Positions 47,301 through 59,175 of a stretch of 64,000 nt of DNA are shown here, one piece after another. The stretch covers positions 9,479,278-9,543,277 of the forward strand of contig CM033110.1 of the NCBI GenBank assembly GCA_019321725.1, in the 5' to 3' direction. This DNA is from Paulownia fortunei (lineage: Eukaryota; Streptophyta; Magnoliopsida; Lamiales; Paulowniaceae). Under the pieces are notes generated by a model, which saw only the letters and a program-made list of their open reading frames with translations, made no database searches and had not been told where the DNA came from. Made by a program: the position numbers and the translations under genes. Position 1 is the stretch's first letter; each line of letters begins with the position of its first letter.

Positions 47301-47773
47301 TGTAACCCAAAAAAAAAATCAGTCATGCAAGAGTTTGGTCTTACATGTATTGATACGTCTGAGATATGGTACGAGGATGACCCCTTCATTTTGGCAACTC
47401 AAGCTAGACAAGTTTATTACTTGGATGATATAAAATGTAGAGTATCATGTAAAGTTGTGCAAAAGGTTCAACAATTATATGAAGTGACTGAAAAGGAATA
47501 TGATAATAACGACAAACTTGAATCACAAAGCAGTTCTAACAATGAGCCTAATCAGGAAATTTCATTAGATGAGATAAGCTTAATGGTTCGTGATGATTTA
47601 GAAATTCCACATCTTTCAGAGTAGACATTTAGCCTCAACATGTAGAATTATGGGATACACAATCAGGGTTCTTTGAGGACATGCATAATTTCATTAATGA
47701 TGAAGACGAGGACACTAAATTAGAGAGTAATGGAGAAGAGCAAACATTTCTATCTGATGATGATACCGACTAA
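44370..47773 (+). pseudogene. TNP2-like transposase (CACTA), degenerate
   Basis: TNP2 (TNPD) cuts the element ends. The N-terminal stretch 44370-44792 is the transposase-associated domain: 'KIRCPYRRCRN', then 'HLYRWGISKLYKVWTFHGE', then an acidic linker. In broken frames, 44930-45180 reads 'ACKNDCILFWND' and 'CPVCKEPCY', the TNP2 Cys signature. The stretches 45186-45470 and 45855-46472 cover the tnp2 catalytic region ('VLATDGFNPFGNMSNAYSIW', 'YNLDIMHIEKNICDALVSTL'). The stretch 46418-46762 is the DUF4218-like part ('WMYPFKWYLGTLKKYVRNKK', 'RPEGSIVEGYVVNEALTF'). A clean GT-AG intron lies at 46848-46927. The stretch 46928-47624 is the DUF4216-like end, and after one frameshift an acidic tail runs to 47773. 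At least three frameshifts and several stops break it. Confidence 0.92.
46848..46927 (+). other. Predicted intron in the TNP2-like gene
   Basis: A donor GTAAGT after 'atagaaa' and an acceptor 'tgtgtag' before 'tgaacatttgc' bracket 80 AT-rich bases. Joining the sides links the DUF4218-like part to the next coding stretch. This is predicted only from splice consensus and reading continuity. Confidence 0.6.
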
Positions 47774-48067
47774 TTTCATGGTATCAACTATTAACTTTTA
47801 TTTTACTTTATTTTGTTAATTATTTTTTACTTATTTAGCTCCATTGAACAATATGTTAGTTGTCTCATTAAATGTCTGGTATTTATATCTTTTGATTGAG
47901 TTTAACAAATGAATTTTATTTTTTCAGTCATTCGCTAGCAGTTGCTGTACCATCTGATTTGCCTCTTACTATAGCCGGACAGTAAGTTTTTTAAATAGCT
48001 TAAATAAAAATTGTATTAATTGTTATGTATCTAACCAGATGTTTGTCTTTGTTTGTCTTTTGTAGGT

Positions 48068-49783
48068 ATGCCTCCTAAACGGATTGAGGATCAACCCGTT
48101 ATTGATCCAGCTTCCACAGACATGCATATGGAGGGTACATCTGATGGTTTATTTCACTTTATAAATCTTTCTTATTATTTTTGTTATATATAATTATGTT
48201 GAACAATTATCTAACACTTATGTTAATATTTTGTAGCTCCTACATAAAAAAAACGTAGAGAGACACGAGAAAAACATGGAGACCAGCTCAGACGCCAGTT
48301 AGAATTCGGGGAAAGATCCCCTCACATTTCACAAGTGTCATGGTCGTCCTATAGGGAAAAATGCGGCATCTTTTATGACCGAGCTCGGTGTTGCCGTGAA
48401 GAAATTTGCACCGCTCTAAGTGACTGATTGGAGAAATATTATAGAGAAGCAGAAGCAGCCTATTTTTGATCGGTTATCGGTTAGTATAAGTATTCAAATT
48501 GTATTTATCAGTTTAAGTTCTATGTTATATGTTAAATATTGAATAATATTTTGTTTTTTTGTAGGATATATTTATTGTAGACTTTGGTATAGGACCAGAG
48601 TCGGTTAGAAATGAGGCCGATAAACTGATGAGTGCCCGATACTGCGACCACCGCCAGAAGATACACAAATATTACAAGAGTCTCACGCACCTATCTTGGG
48701 ATGATCAATTAAAATAAATGCCCAATGATTTGTGTGAGACTTCGGCGGATTTGGAGTATTTGTGCAGATTGTTCGAGTCTGATGAATTTAAGGTAATAGT
48801 ATTTCACCTTATTTTAACTAAAATGGTGACTAAATGAGGTACTATGTATTATACTTGCTCACTTATCTACTATTACCCTCTTGTTCATATTTACTATTTC
48901 TTGTTTCTTTACTTAGATTTATTTATCTACTATCAACATGAAGAACTCATATAGTTATGTAACTTAGTTAAATCTTATATTTAGTATTAATTAACTTTTT
49001 TCATTATAAATTAACCTTTTTTTGCAGAGACGTTCAGAAATCAACTCCACAAATCCTGCTAAGTTGCCATACAATCATCGTGGAGGTTCAAAGTCTTTTC
49101 TACAATATAATTACTATGGTGTATGTGTAAACTATTTAGTTAAGTGTTAACTTATTATTTGATTCATCTTTAATGTAATGAAATATTATTTGCAGGCCAA
49201 TGGATCTATCAAAAATGACTGGATCATCGTCTTTAATGAAAACACTATAGCTCAATGAAAGGGTGGATAGGAGAGAGAGCTGAGAGTGCATATGTAAGTA
49301 TTGAATACATTTAGTTGTTTTGGTTTTACGTAATATTTTGAACTATGTATTTAAGTTTTTAACATATTTATTGAACTTAGGATGAGATGGTGCGACTTCG
49401 AGAGGAGTACAGACAGACACAAACTCAGACTCAACTCAGACAGATACCGGGGATGACGCTTACCATCTGGATGACATACAGATTGCAGATAGAGTATGTG
49501 ATCAGGTCCTCAATACACGTTCGGGGTACATACGTGGGCTTGAAAATGGGTCTAAACCTCTTAAGTCTATTTCTTCTGATGCATCATCGTCCAGACCGAC
49601 CAATGACAACTTAAGGATCAGCTGGAGTCCACACAGAATGAGTTGCAGAGTACCAGGAATGAATTACAAGCGATGAAAGTCGACCATTATGCGATGATAC
49701 AGACTTTTGAGAGGATAGCTACAGGTCTACTACAGTCGCTTGTCCAGCAGCCCCCATCCTCCTCAGCTCCACCACCTCCATAG
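48068..49783 (+). pseudogene. Transposase_24 / TNP1-like gene of the CACTA element, multi-exon
   Basis: This is the second CACTA gene, probably the DNA-binding partner that recognises the subterminal repeats. Six exon-like blocks with GT-AG borders can be read. 48068-48145 starts 'MPPKRIEDQ'. About 48237-48480 contains 'CHGRPIGKNAASFMTELGVA'. 48565-48792 has 'RNEADKLMSARYCDH'. 49028-49120 has 'INSTNPAKLPYNHRGGSKSF'. 49196-49293 follows. 49381-49783 has 'DQVLNTRSGYIRGLENGSKP', then a coiled-coil-like and Pro-rich end. Stops occur in the second block ('APL', stop, 'VTDWRN'), and a frame change in the last. The order GRP-GKNAA, K-YNH-GSKSF, RSGY-GL is that of plant Transposase_24 proteins. Confidence 0.82.
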
Positions 49784-50043
49784 TTATAGTGTAGTTTAAG
49801 TATATAAGATTGTATTTTATTATATTTTGTTAAATGTGTATCTTAAATATTTTATTGTATAGCTTTTAATGTGTAGTTTTATTGAGTTTAATTTGTTGAA
49901 TTTTAATGGTTGTTGGAAGTTTAATGATTGTGGTTGTGGTTGTGATCATTGTGATTGGGGTTGTGATTGTTATGAGTTGAAGAAACAAGTTACAAAAACG
50001 GGAAAATAATTGAAATAATAAAAAATATTAAAAAAAAATAGTG
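49784..50043 (+). other. 3' flank of the TNP1-like gene
   Basis: AT-rich transcribed-flank-like DNA with several TATAAGA/AATAAA-like signals. I see nothing else. Confidence 0.3.
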
Positions 50044-50530
50044 AACATTAGCGACGAAATTAAGACCATTCGTCGCTGAAAGATAATCATATTGGCAACG
50101 AATTTTGTAATCTCGTCGCTAACTTAGCGACGAAAAATATTAATTTTATCTCTAAAGTAATTTTTTTTTTTATTTTTTTTAAACTTTTGCGACGAAGATG
50201 TTAAAATTTTGTTGCCAAATACTTTTATGTTAGCGACGAAATACCTACTTCGTCGCGAACTTTAATTTTTTTATATATATTTTTAATTTAACGACAAAAA
50301 ATCTTCCACCAATTCGTTGTTAATAGTAATGTTAGCGACAAAAATTGTTATCTTAGCCGCAAAAAAAATCATCGCTAATTTAACGACAAAAACTACCAAT
50401 TTTGTCGCTAAGTGTTGGAGCGATGCTATTATAACGACGATATTAGCGACAAAAAATATTCGTCGCAAATATTAGTTGGCGATGAATTTTTGCAAGTTAG
50501 CAACGAAATATTTCGTCGCTAAAAACCGTG
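50044..50530. repeat. CACTA right subterminal repeats
   Basis: The same TTAGCGACGA / TCGTCGCTAA units as on the left recur at least ten times in both orientations, with decayed versions such as 'ttaacgacaaaa'. Pairing of neighbouring inverse copies is again possible. They end directly before the right terminal inverted repeat. Confidence 0.85.
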
Positions 50531-50542
50531 TTTGTTGTAGTG
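50531..50542 (+). repeat. CACTA terminal inverted repeat, right
   Basis: TTTGTTGTAGTG is the inverse of the left end with one mismatch. ATA follows as the target duplication. Confidence 0.93.
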
Positions 50543-50545
50543 ATA

Positions 50546-51337
50546 AATCCTCATAGGTCAGCTGCCAATTGACTTGTTACAACAATTATTTATATTATTA
50601 TTTCTTTTGATGTTGCAATAATGTAAGTATTTTTAATAAATATTTAATAAGTATGTAAATTGTGATTTTTGGTCGAAGGAGTTCTCAAACGTCACGTCAC
50701 TTAAAGCTAGGAATTTCATAAGTTGGTAAAGGGAGTAACTGCATCTCTCACCTGCAATATGAGGAGTTGATTTTTTTTATCACTTTATGATATGATATAT
50801 GTACATGCCAGAGGTCGTGTATGGTTTTTCCACTAATAGATTCATATTATGTTAATGTTGTATTTTTCAGCTAGTATAAGCAAAGTATGACAAAGATGTT
50901 GAGTTAATCTTTTTTCATAATAGATAATAGATAATATAAGTAAAAGTATTTTTCAAAAAGAGTAGTTTTTTTATAAGAGATTGGTACTGGCCTCCTAGTC
51001 AGCCCACATAGGAGTTTAGGGCACGAGTTCGCACTATATTTAGTTTTTTTTCCCTCAAGTGACCTTATATTTATTAATTGTTTGAATTAATTTGAATATT
51101 TTATGTTTTTAGTTAACTTAAAATATTTTTAAACTTTGAACTTTATAAGGACTCTTTCATTATTTTAACAAATTAGAGGTTGCGCATTTTTCTAGTAGAG
51201 ACCTTTTAAAAGAGACTTATAAGTTTTTTTTTTATTTCTTATTATTCCAAATTATGTTTATTAGATGACTTGAGAAAACAAAATATAAATAACGTTAAGT
51301 AACTGAGAAAATAGCATCCTACTAAGGAGGTGTTACA
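50546..51337 (+). mobile_element. Probable LTR, right part, ending GGTGTTACA
   Basis: This is the continuation of 40918-42556 beyond the CACTA element. The end GGAGGTGTTACA at 51337 matches the usual chromovirus LTR end. No primer site follows, so if this is an LTR it is a solo or 3' copy. Confidence 0.45.
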
Positions 51338-51899
51338 AATTGTTCATGTATGATGTGTTTTGAGTGTCTGTCATATATACATAGTATCTCACATGAATTG
51401 TGATGTAACTATTTATATCTAATGTGTGTGCAACACAAAATATACCAAATTGCCCATTTTTCTACCACTTGTCGCTCAGAACAGACAATAATGTTTTCTG
51501 TTACACCACACGGTTCCTTTATAGGTGGGCTAAAACATATTATGGATATGCATGTAATAGAAGCCTTAAGTATTATTAGATTGAAAGTTAATGTGCTTTG
51601 CAGTTTTGTGTTTTGGGCAACAAATCTTAGATTCATGATTGGACTATGACAACCAGAAATTCTACTTATTTATATGCATGGTTGGGAAATGGAAAAGGAT
51701 TTAACGAATAATAAAATATATAGGGTGAAGATATTGAGATACTTAAATTTTAGGGATTAAGATTTACGTTGATATGATAATATTTGTTTGAAGACTTTCA
51801 CAAGAATAGTAAGGAGAATTGGGATCGCCATTGTATAGTAAAAACTTAGAGACTTATCAAATCTTTGGGCTTTTGTCACCCAAAAGAATATGTTTCTCT
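51338..51899. other. Unassigned, probably decayed gag region
   Basis: I recognise no motif. It precedes a chromovirus protease in the correct orientation, so a decayed gag is expected here, but no zinc knuckle is legible. The two opposed 75-codon ORFs at 51409-51649 are reading accidents. Confidence 0.3.
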
Positions 51900-53569
51900 T
51901 TGTTCTGATGAACAAGTACAATTGGGAAACTTATCCTAAGGCAAAGAACAAAAACTAAAAGCCTAAAGAAAATGTAAAGGTGTTCCTTATAATCCAAACG
52001 GAGGCTAACAATGTTGAAGATACGGAGATAGGTACCATCACAATTAATAATATATCTGCTATGCATTGTTTGAATGTGGTGCTACTCATTTCTTTGTGGC
52101 TAAGAGATTTGCTATGCTTTTAAAAAATAAACTTGTGCTCTTGATGAGCTTTATAGAGTAGCGACTCGTGGAGATAAGACTTTGATGACAATCCTAATTT
52201 ACAATAATTACAGTGGAGGAATTGATGACATTAGACTTAAGGCTGATTGGTTAGCAATGAGAGAGGGACATTGTGATTTTGGGAATGGACTAGTTCCTAA
52301 GTACTTTTTCTCATATAGACTGTAGGAATAAGATAATTAATTCCCATCGACCTAAGGGTAGATGTTTCTCCTTTTTTCTCAAGCTTGGAGAGCCATTAGG
52401 AAGGGTGTGAATCCTATTTGTTATTTTTGACAGACACAAGGGAGAATGAATAAATATTGAGGATATTCTAGTAGTGAAAAGATTTTAGACTATCCTCAAT
52501 ACGGGAATAGAATTTGAGATTAATTTAGTGCCCAGATCAACACCCATTTCAAAGTCACGAAATAGGATAGCTCCTACTAAATTAAAAGAGTTGAAGACAT
52601 AATTACAAGAATTGATAGATAAGAAGCATATTAGGCCTGGTGTATCACCTTGGGAGGTCCGACATTATTTGAAAAACAAAGACTGAAGCTTAATGTTATG
52701 TATTGATTATAGGGAGCTTAATAATATTTCTATTAAGAATAAGTATCCCTTACCGAGGATTGATGATTTGTTTGATCAATTGAAAGAGGCTAAGGTATTT
52801 TTTAAAATAAATATAAGATCTGGATATCATCAATTGAAGATAAAGATCGAGGACACACCCAAAACTGCCTTTAGGACAAGATACGAATATTATAAATTTT
52901 GTTGATGTTGTTTTAGTTAACAATTATTTCGGCTAGATTCATGGATTAGATTTAAGCCCCTATCTAAATAAATTCTTAGTAGTAGTCATCAATGACATAT
53001 TATTTTACTCCTCAAGCAGGCAAGTAGACAAGGAACATTGTAGGATTGTGTTACAAACTTTAAGGGCAACATAAATGTATACAAAATTCAAAAACTGTGA
53101 ATTTTGGCTTAAAAGTGTAGCCTTCTTAGGACATATAATATCTAAATAAGGTATAGCAGTATAAGTTGAAGTTATATTGGATTTGCCCAAGCCAACTAAT
53201 GTAACCAAGTCCAAAGCTTCTTAGGACTGGCACTTTATTATCAGAATTTCGTAGAAGGATTTTCGAATATAGCCATGCCGAAGAGGTCAAAATTTGAATG
53301 GAGGCTACTCTGTACGAGAGCTTCAAAATTAAAGGCTTGCATTAGCACCTGCATTGACTCTACCATCTAAGATGGGCTAGGATGTTAGGATGTATCTTGA
53401 TGAAAAATGAGAAGGTATTGCTTATACATCAAGACAGATGTCGTATGAGCATAATTACCCCATACATGATTGGGAAATATCTGTTATGGTCTTGGCCTAG
53501 AACATATGGAGGCACTACCTCTATGGAGAAAACTGTGAGGTATACATGGACCATAAGAGTCTAAAATAT
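51900..53569 (+). pseudogene. Chromovirus protease, RT and RNase H start, part 1 of 2
   Basis: The protease is readable as 'ALFECGATHFFVAKRFAM' from 52063. The active-site Asp-Ser-Gly is Glu-Cys-Gly (codon 52072-52074), so it is dead. RT follows: 'RIAPTKLKELK', stop, 'LQELIDKKHIRPGVSPWE', then 52693-52905 with '[20 protein letters not shown]' and '[20 protein letters not shown]'. The polymerase box reads 'INDILFYS' near 52990 in place of I/F-D-D, so one catalytic Asp is Asn. RNase H begins in 53382-53564 and breaks at 'HKSLKY' (53569), where the copia LTR starts. The frame has many stops. Confidence 0.85.
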
Positions 53570-53999
53570 TGTTAGATCATTTTTGGAAGCTTGTTATGTT
53601 GAAAATAAGGCTTAGTTATGGAGAATAATGGTTGCAAATTTTCAGCAACTAAAATGTATTTTTGAGCTAAAAAAAGAAAATAAAAATAGAGAGCAAAATG
53701 TGATTTTTTTGTATTGCTTCACATCACACTTTCTCATTCATAAAACCTTAATTAATACATAAATATGTTGCATATTTTGACAAAATGAAGCAAAAGTCTT
53801 TGGAAATCTAGAAGCATTATTAAGCTAGAAGTGATGGACACAACTAGCTCAACCTATAGCACAACCTATAATTACATATGATGAAATATTTTCAATAAAA
53901 GCATGATACATTAAGTCCAAATTTACTGCACATTAATTACATTATTTGAACATGATGTGACTCCAAATTTGCTTCTTTTTCAACACATTAATTGAAACA
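53570..53999 (-). mobile_element. 3' LTR of the inserted copia element, 430 bp
   Basis: The minus strand starts TGTTTCAATTAATG immediately after the purine tract AAGGGGGAGAA (54000-54010) and ends TGATCTAACA at 53570. TG...CA ends and a length of 430 bp are normal for copia. The left flank is AATAT. The partner duplication is lost with the 5' end. Confidence 0.88.
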
Positions 54000-54010
54000 T
54001 TTCTCCCCCT
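54000..54010 (-). other. Polypurine tract of the copia element
   Basis: AAGGGGGAGAA on the minus strand abuts the LTR start. It serves as primer for plus-strand DNA synthesis in LTR elements. Confidence 0.85.
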
Positions 54011-54019
54011 TAATGTGCT

Positions 54020-57000
54020 GATCCATTACTCCAAGAAGTTCTCTCATTTTCAGAAATTTATCTTTAGGAAGAGCCTTGCAAGAATGTCTGCAACTTGATC
54101 TTCAGACTTGCAAAATGTGAGTTGCACTTCACCATCTTCAATTGCTTCTCGAATGAAATGATACTTGGTAGATATGTGTCTTGTTCGACTATGAAAAATT
54201 GGATTCTTTCCCATTGCAATTGCTGATTTATTGTCAGAAAATAATTCCGTTGCACTTGTTTCCTCCCAACATCTTCAAGAATTCTTCTCAACTAAATGAC
54301 TTGAGATGTTGCCATTGCAGCTGAAACATATTCAGCTTCTGCAAAGGATTGAGCAACAGATTGTTGCTTCTTTGAGGCCCAAGAAAACACACTTAAACCA
54401 AGGAAAAAAGTATAACCAGAAGTATTCTTCATATCATCCAAGCAACCTGCCCAATCACTATCATAAATAACCTTGTAACTTCACTTTGGAACCTCTCCAA
54501 TACTTAATACCAAAGTTAGTTGTACCTCTGATATACCTTAACACTCTTTTTCTAGCTCCAAAATGAGCTTGACTAGGATTGTTCATGAATCTTGACAACA
54601 AACTTGTTGCAAACATGATATCCGGCCTTGTGGTAGTGAGATACAACAAATTGCCAATCAAACTTCTATACAAAGTAGCATCAACATTTTTCTCACCATC
54701 TTCCTTCTTTAATTTTTTATTCACAACCAATGGTATAGAAGTTGATTATAATCACTCATACCAAACTTTTTCAAAGCATTTTTAGCATACGTCCTTTGAC
54801 AAATAAACACACCACCACTTTCTTGATAAATCTCTATGCCCAAGAAATGATGGAGCATCCCCATATCATTCATTTCATATCTTTTTATCATCTCATTCTT
54901 AAAATCATATATCATGTTGTCATTGTCACCACAATATAATAAATCATCAACATATAAAGTAATAATGAGAGTGGACTTACCTTGAGTTTTCACATAAAAG
55001 TTTGGTTCACTTTTTCTCTTCTTGAAACCTGATGATTGAAATATGAATCAATTTGGCTATACCAAGCTCTTGGAGCTTGTTTCAGCCCATATAAAGCTTT
55101 CTTCAATCGATAGACTTTATCTTCTTCTCCTTTGATCACAAAAACTTGTGGTTGTTCCACAAAAATTTCTTCTTTCAATTCCTCATTCAAGAAGACAGAT
55201 TTTACATCAAGTTGATACAAAGGCCATCCCTGTTGGGCTGCAAATGCAATAAGCATTCGGATTGTGTCTAAACGAGCAATCCCTTTGCTACAAGTCTTGC
55301 CTTGCTTCTTTGGAAAGAACCATCCTCATTCAATTTCACCTTATAAATCCACTTCACACCCACAACTTCTTTGTTGGTTGGTCTTTCAACTAGCTCCCAT
55401 GTCTTGTTCTTCTCAATGACATTTATTTCTTCTTGCATTGCTTTTCTCTAAACTTCTTCCTTGATTGCTTCATCAAAAAATTTAGGTTCAATTGTGCAAA
55501 AATTGCACCTTGCATAAACATCACTTAAGCTTCTCATTTTGAGTGGAGTAGAACTTGAACTTGAACTTGAAGATGAGCTATTAAAAGATGAAAAATCATC
55601 TCCTGAAGTATTTGGAGCAAATTCTTCATTTTCTTCAAGCTCACTTGCTGAAATTTGATTTTTCTCATCAAATAAGGTTGTTCCTTTCTCAATTTTACTT
55701 GTCTCCCAATTCTAAGATGAATTCTCATCAAATATGACATCCTGACTGCTCATTATACTATTAGTTTTCAAGTTGTAGAGGCGATAACTCTTTGACTTGC
55801 TACTATAGCCAACACAAATGCATTTCTCACTTGTTTCATCTAGTTTTTGCCTCTTTACTTTCAGAATTTGAGCATAGCAAATTGATCCAAAAATTCTTAA
55901 GTGCTTTACCAAAGGTTTTCTACCACTTCATACTTCAAGAGGTGTTTTATCCATCATGTCTTTGGTTGGACATCTATTCAACAAATAAACAGTCGTATAA
56001 ATTGCCTCTGCCCAAAAACTTCTAGGCAATCCTTTGGCATGGAACATTGATTTTGCCATCTCCATCACCATTTGATTTTTTCTCTACGATACTCTATTTT
56101 GTTGTGGAGTATATCCAATTATGAGTTGTCTTTCAATGCCTTCTTCTTCACAAAACTTGTTGAACTCATTAGAAGTATATTTTTTCTCATTATCACTTCT
56201 AAGAACTTTAATGGAATAACCACTTTGATTTTCAACAAAACTTTTGAACTTTTGAAAAATGCCAAAGACTTCAGATTTTTGCTTCATAAAATAAACCCAT
56301 TTCATACGAGTAAAATTATTAATAAAGTGGATGAAGTACCTATTTTGTCCATGTGAAAATGTGGACATAGGTCCACACACATCCAAGTGCAAAAGCTCTA
56401 GAGGTTGCTTTGCTCTCCAAGCAACTCCATTAGGAAAAGATTGTCAATGATGGTTTCTAAGGGTACATCCTTCACAAACATGCTGCATTTCTTCAATTTG
56501 GGGAGCCCATGCACCATATTTTTGTGTTGAAGTAGCTTCAGACTTTGGAAATTCAAGTGACCAAGTCTCCAATGCCATAACATGAATCATCTATCATTTG
56601 AGCCTTCATTGCCACAGTTTCAACATAATTGAAAGTGAGTGGGAGACTTTGATTTTTTTCCATTTGAATTCTTGTCAAAATCTATTTTGGTTCATTTTTG
56701 TCAAGAATGATGCAATCATTTCCTTCAAAACATACTGCATAACCATGTTGTGCAAGCTGCCCAACACTCAATAAATTTTGCTCCAACTCCGGTACAAAAA
56801 GCACATCACGAATGTATTTAGTTCCCCTATTTCTTTCAACACAAATTGTTCATTTTCCTTGTGCCATGCCAAGAGCACCATTCCTCATTTTCACTTGACA
56901 ATTTACACAGGTATCTATGCTTAAAAAAATTGATTTATCACCCGTCATGTGGTTACTACAACCACTATTAATATACTAAATATCATTCTTTCTTTCGGTG

Positions 57001-57583
57001 GCAGGTTGATAAACATAAAATATATTTTCTCCACCTTCTTTCTCATCCAAAAAGTTAGCTTGTTGCTGATTTTGTGGTTGATTGTTTACATAACAATCTT
57101 TTTGGACACGACCAAACTTATTACAATTGTAACATTTAAGCTTGCCTTTGAAGCAACAATCCTTATATTCATGACTAGTTTTTCCACAATGTGTGCACTT
57201 CTTCTTATTATCATGTTTATTTTGTTTCTATCATAGAAACCTCTTCCTCTTTCTCTAAAGTTTCTTCCTCTTCCTTTTTCTCTACCAAATCTTCCACCTT
57301 TAAATAGTTGTCCTCTATTTTATTCGCCACTTGATGATTCTCCATGACTCTTAACATTCACATTCATTTTTGATTGAAATGCATTTTCAATCGATTTTTC
57401 AGATTGTCTAACCAACCTTTCTTCATAAGACTTTAATGCTCCCATCAATTCATGAACATTCATTTGAGAAATATCCTTAGTTTGCTCTATAACAGCCACA
57501 ATAGGATTAAATCTCTCCGGCAGACAAATCAAAATTTTTTCAACCATTCTTTGGTTTGAGAAATGAGTTAAAAAATGTGGCAA
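54020..57583 (-). pseudogene. copia gag-pol remnant (gag, integrase, RT, RNase H)
   Basis: Gag middle: 'MVEKILICLPERFNPIVAVI'. A zinc-knuckle remnant is near 57150, in a broken frame. Integrase has the pre-integrase box 'LWHWRLGHLNFQSLKLLQHK' (56583) and the core 56392-56084 with 'HLDVCGP' (first Asp) and 'LRSDNEKKYTS' (second Asp). Exactly 35 residues later, where Glu is required, is a TAG stop (codon 56086-56084). RT in 55256-54721 has '[20 protein letters not shown]' and an intact 'YVDD'. RNase H starts with 'LYRSLIGNLLYLTTTRPDI' (54730-54461) and is traceable to about 54100. The closest lineage I recognise is the Tork/TNT1-94-like group. Confidence 0.9.
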
Positions 57584-57595
57584 AAAAGATAATTG

Positions 57596-59175
57596 AACTA
57601 TTAAAATTTTATGACTTTAAGAATTAACTACCACATAGGGAAAGTGAATTATATGGTAAATGCTTTAAGTAGAAATGCAAGTGAAACGTTAGCTGCTATG
57701 TTATCAAAGCAGTTAGAGTCATTTAGAATTGCAAATAGTAGAATTTACTGATGATGTTTTATCTACTCTAAGTGTTCATCCATCTAATCTTGACAAAATT
57801 AAGATGGCTCAGAACTCTTATCGCGAATTGAAGGGATATAAGGAGAAAGCCAAATCAGGGTCGTTATCCAATTATCAGATCATACAAAATGGAAGTCTCT
57901 ACAAGAGAGGAAAATTGTGCATCCCGAATGATAAAGAGTTTAGAAGGGAAGTTCTATCAGAGGCTCATACACGAAATATTCCATACATCTTGGGAGAAAT
58001 TTTGGTAGATTGGCAAGAAGAGATACGCAGCCAACTACGTGGTTAAACTATTTATCTACCAAAAATCAAAGCCATACACCAACCACTAGGAGGATTATTA
58101 GACCCATTGCAGATGGAAAAATGGAAATGGGATTATATCATTATTGACTTTGTGGTAAGACTACCAAGAACCTGCCAAGGATATGATGCCATTTGGGTGA
58201 TCATGGATCGATTGACTAGGTCCAACCACTTTCTCCATTTGCACTCCACATATACCCTAGACAAACTAGCCACTATGTATATGGATAACATAGTGGGGCT
58301 AAATGGCATCCTCATTAGTATTATATTATATAGGGATCACTGGGTTCACATCATGGTTTTGGAGGAGCTTTCAAAGAGCCATTGCAAAAAAAATATAGCC
58401 AATCTGAAAGGATAATCCAAAGCTTGAAAGACATGCCGAAGGCATGTGTTTTAGAATTTAAAAGAAATTAGGGAAGATTACATGGCTTATAGAGTTCTCG
58501 TACAATAGTAGCTATCATAGTAGCATCGATATGGCTGCGAAACTATGTATGGAAAGAAGTGTAGCTCACCCGTGTGTTGGGAAGAAATTGACATAAAATA
58601 ATCATGAGGCCTGATTTAGTCCAACTAACAATTGAGAAAGTTTCCATAATTTGCCAAGCTTAAGGTAGCTCAACACCACAAAAAGTGTTGGGCAGACATT
58701 AAGAGAAGAACCTTGGAATTCTAGCAAGGGGACAAAGTGTATCTTAAGGTTTTTCCAATACACAAAAGAGTGGAAAGCTAAGTCCATAATATGTAGGACC
58801 ATTTGTGATGCTAGATAAAGTTGGAGAAGTAGCATAATATCTAGTATTACCTCAGGCATTATCCCAAGTTCACAATGTGTTCCATGTGTCCCAATAAATG
58901 AAGTACTTGATAATTATAAGCCATGTGCTAGAGCCTAAACCTCTGCTCGTCATAGAAATTTGAGCTATGAGAATTCCCACTTAGGATAGCGGACTATAAG
59001 GAACAAGTTTTGCGACATAGGATAATTCGTTATGTCAAAGTACAATGGTCAAATCACAGTAAACACAAGGCAGCATAGAAATTGGAAGAGGACATGTGTG
59101 CTCGCTATCCACACCTCTTCACAATTCGAGATACGTAAAGTTTCAAGGGCGAATGTTAATATAAAAAGGGGAGGA
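57596..59175 (+). pseudogene. Chromovirus RNase H end, integrase and tail, part 2 of 2
   Basis: This resumes the polyprotein broken at 53569. The first readable residues are 'INYHIGKVNYMVNALSRNAS', the end of RNase H. The stretch 57729-58046 is the integrase linker and N-terminal zinc-binding region, with its His/Cys pattern decayed. The stretch 58107-58415 is the core ('KWKWDYIIIDFVVRLPRTCQ', 'YDAIWVIMDRLTRSNHF'). In it, the second catalytic Asp of the usual SDRD is Tyr ('LYRD', near 58330). Later parts, up to the chromodomain-like tail near 59070, are in several frames. The purine tract 'aaaaaggggagga' (59163-59175) precedes the LTR. Confidence 0.85.

Larger units (their letters stand above)
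42557..50542 (+). mobile_element. Complete CACTA (En/Spm) DNA transposon, 7986 bp
   Basis: The element starts CACTACAAGAAA and ends TTTGTTGTAGTG, giving 12-bp terminal inverted repeats with one mismatch. The same three bases ATA flank it at 42554-42556 and 50543-50545, the 3-bp target duplication of CACTA elements. Subterminal repeats fill 42577-43050 and 50044-50530. Inside are a TNP2-like gene (44370-47773) and a Transposase_24/TNP1-like gene (48068-49783), both on the plus strand. Both genes carry stops or frameshifts, so the copy cannot move by itself, but its ends look usable by a related transposase. Confidence 0.95.
53570..57595 (-). mobile_element. Ty1/copia retrotransposon inserted in chromovirus RNase H, 5' end lost
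   Basis: Reading leftward the order is gag middle (57583-57320), integrase (56583-55700), RT (55256-54721), RNase H (54730-54461), polypurine tract and 3' LTR (53999-53570). This is copia order. The 5' LTR and the gag start are missing. At the right border the chromovirus reading resumes with about 15 residues absent compared with related RNase H sequences. One deletion probably removed both the copia 5' end and a little of the host element. Confidence 0.87.
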
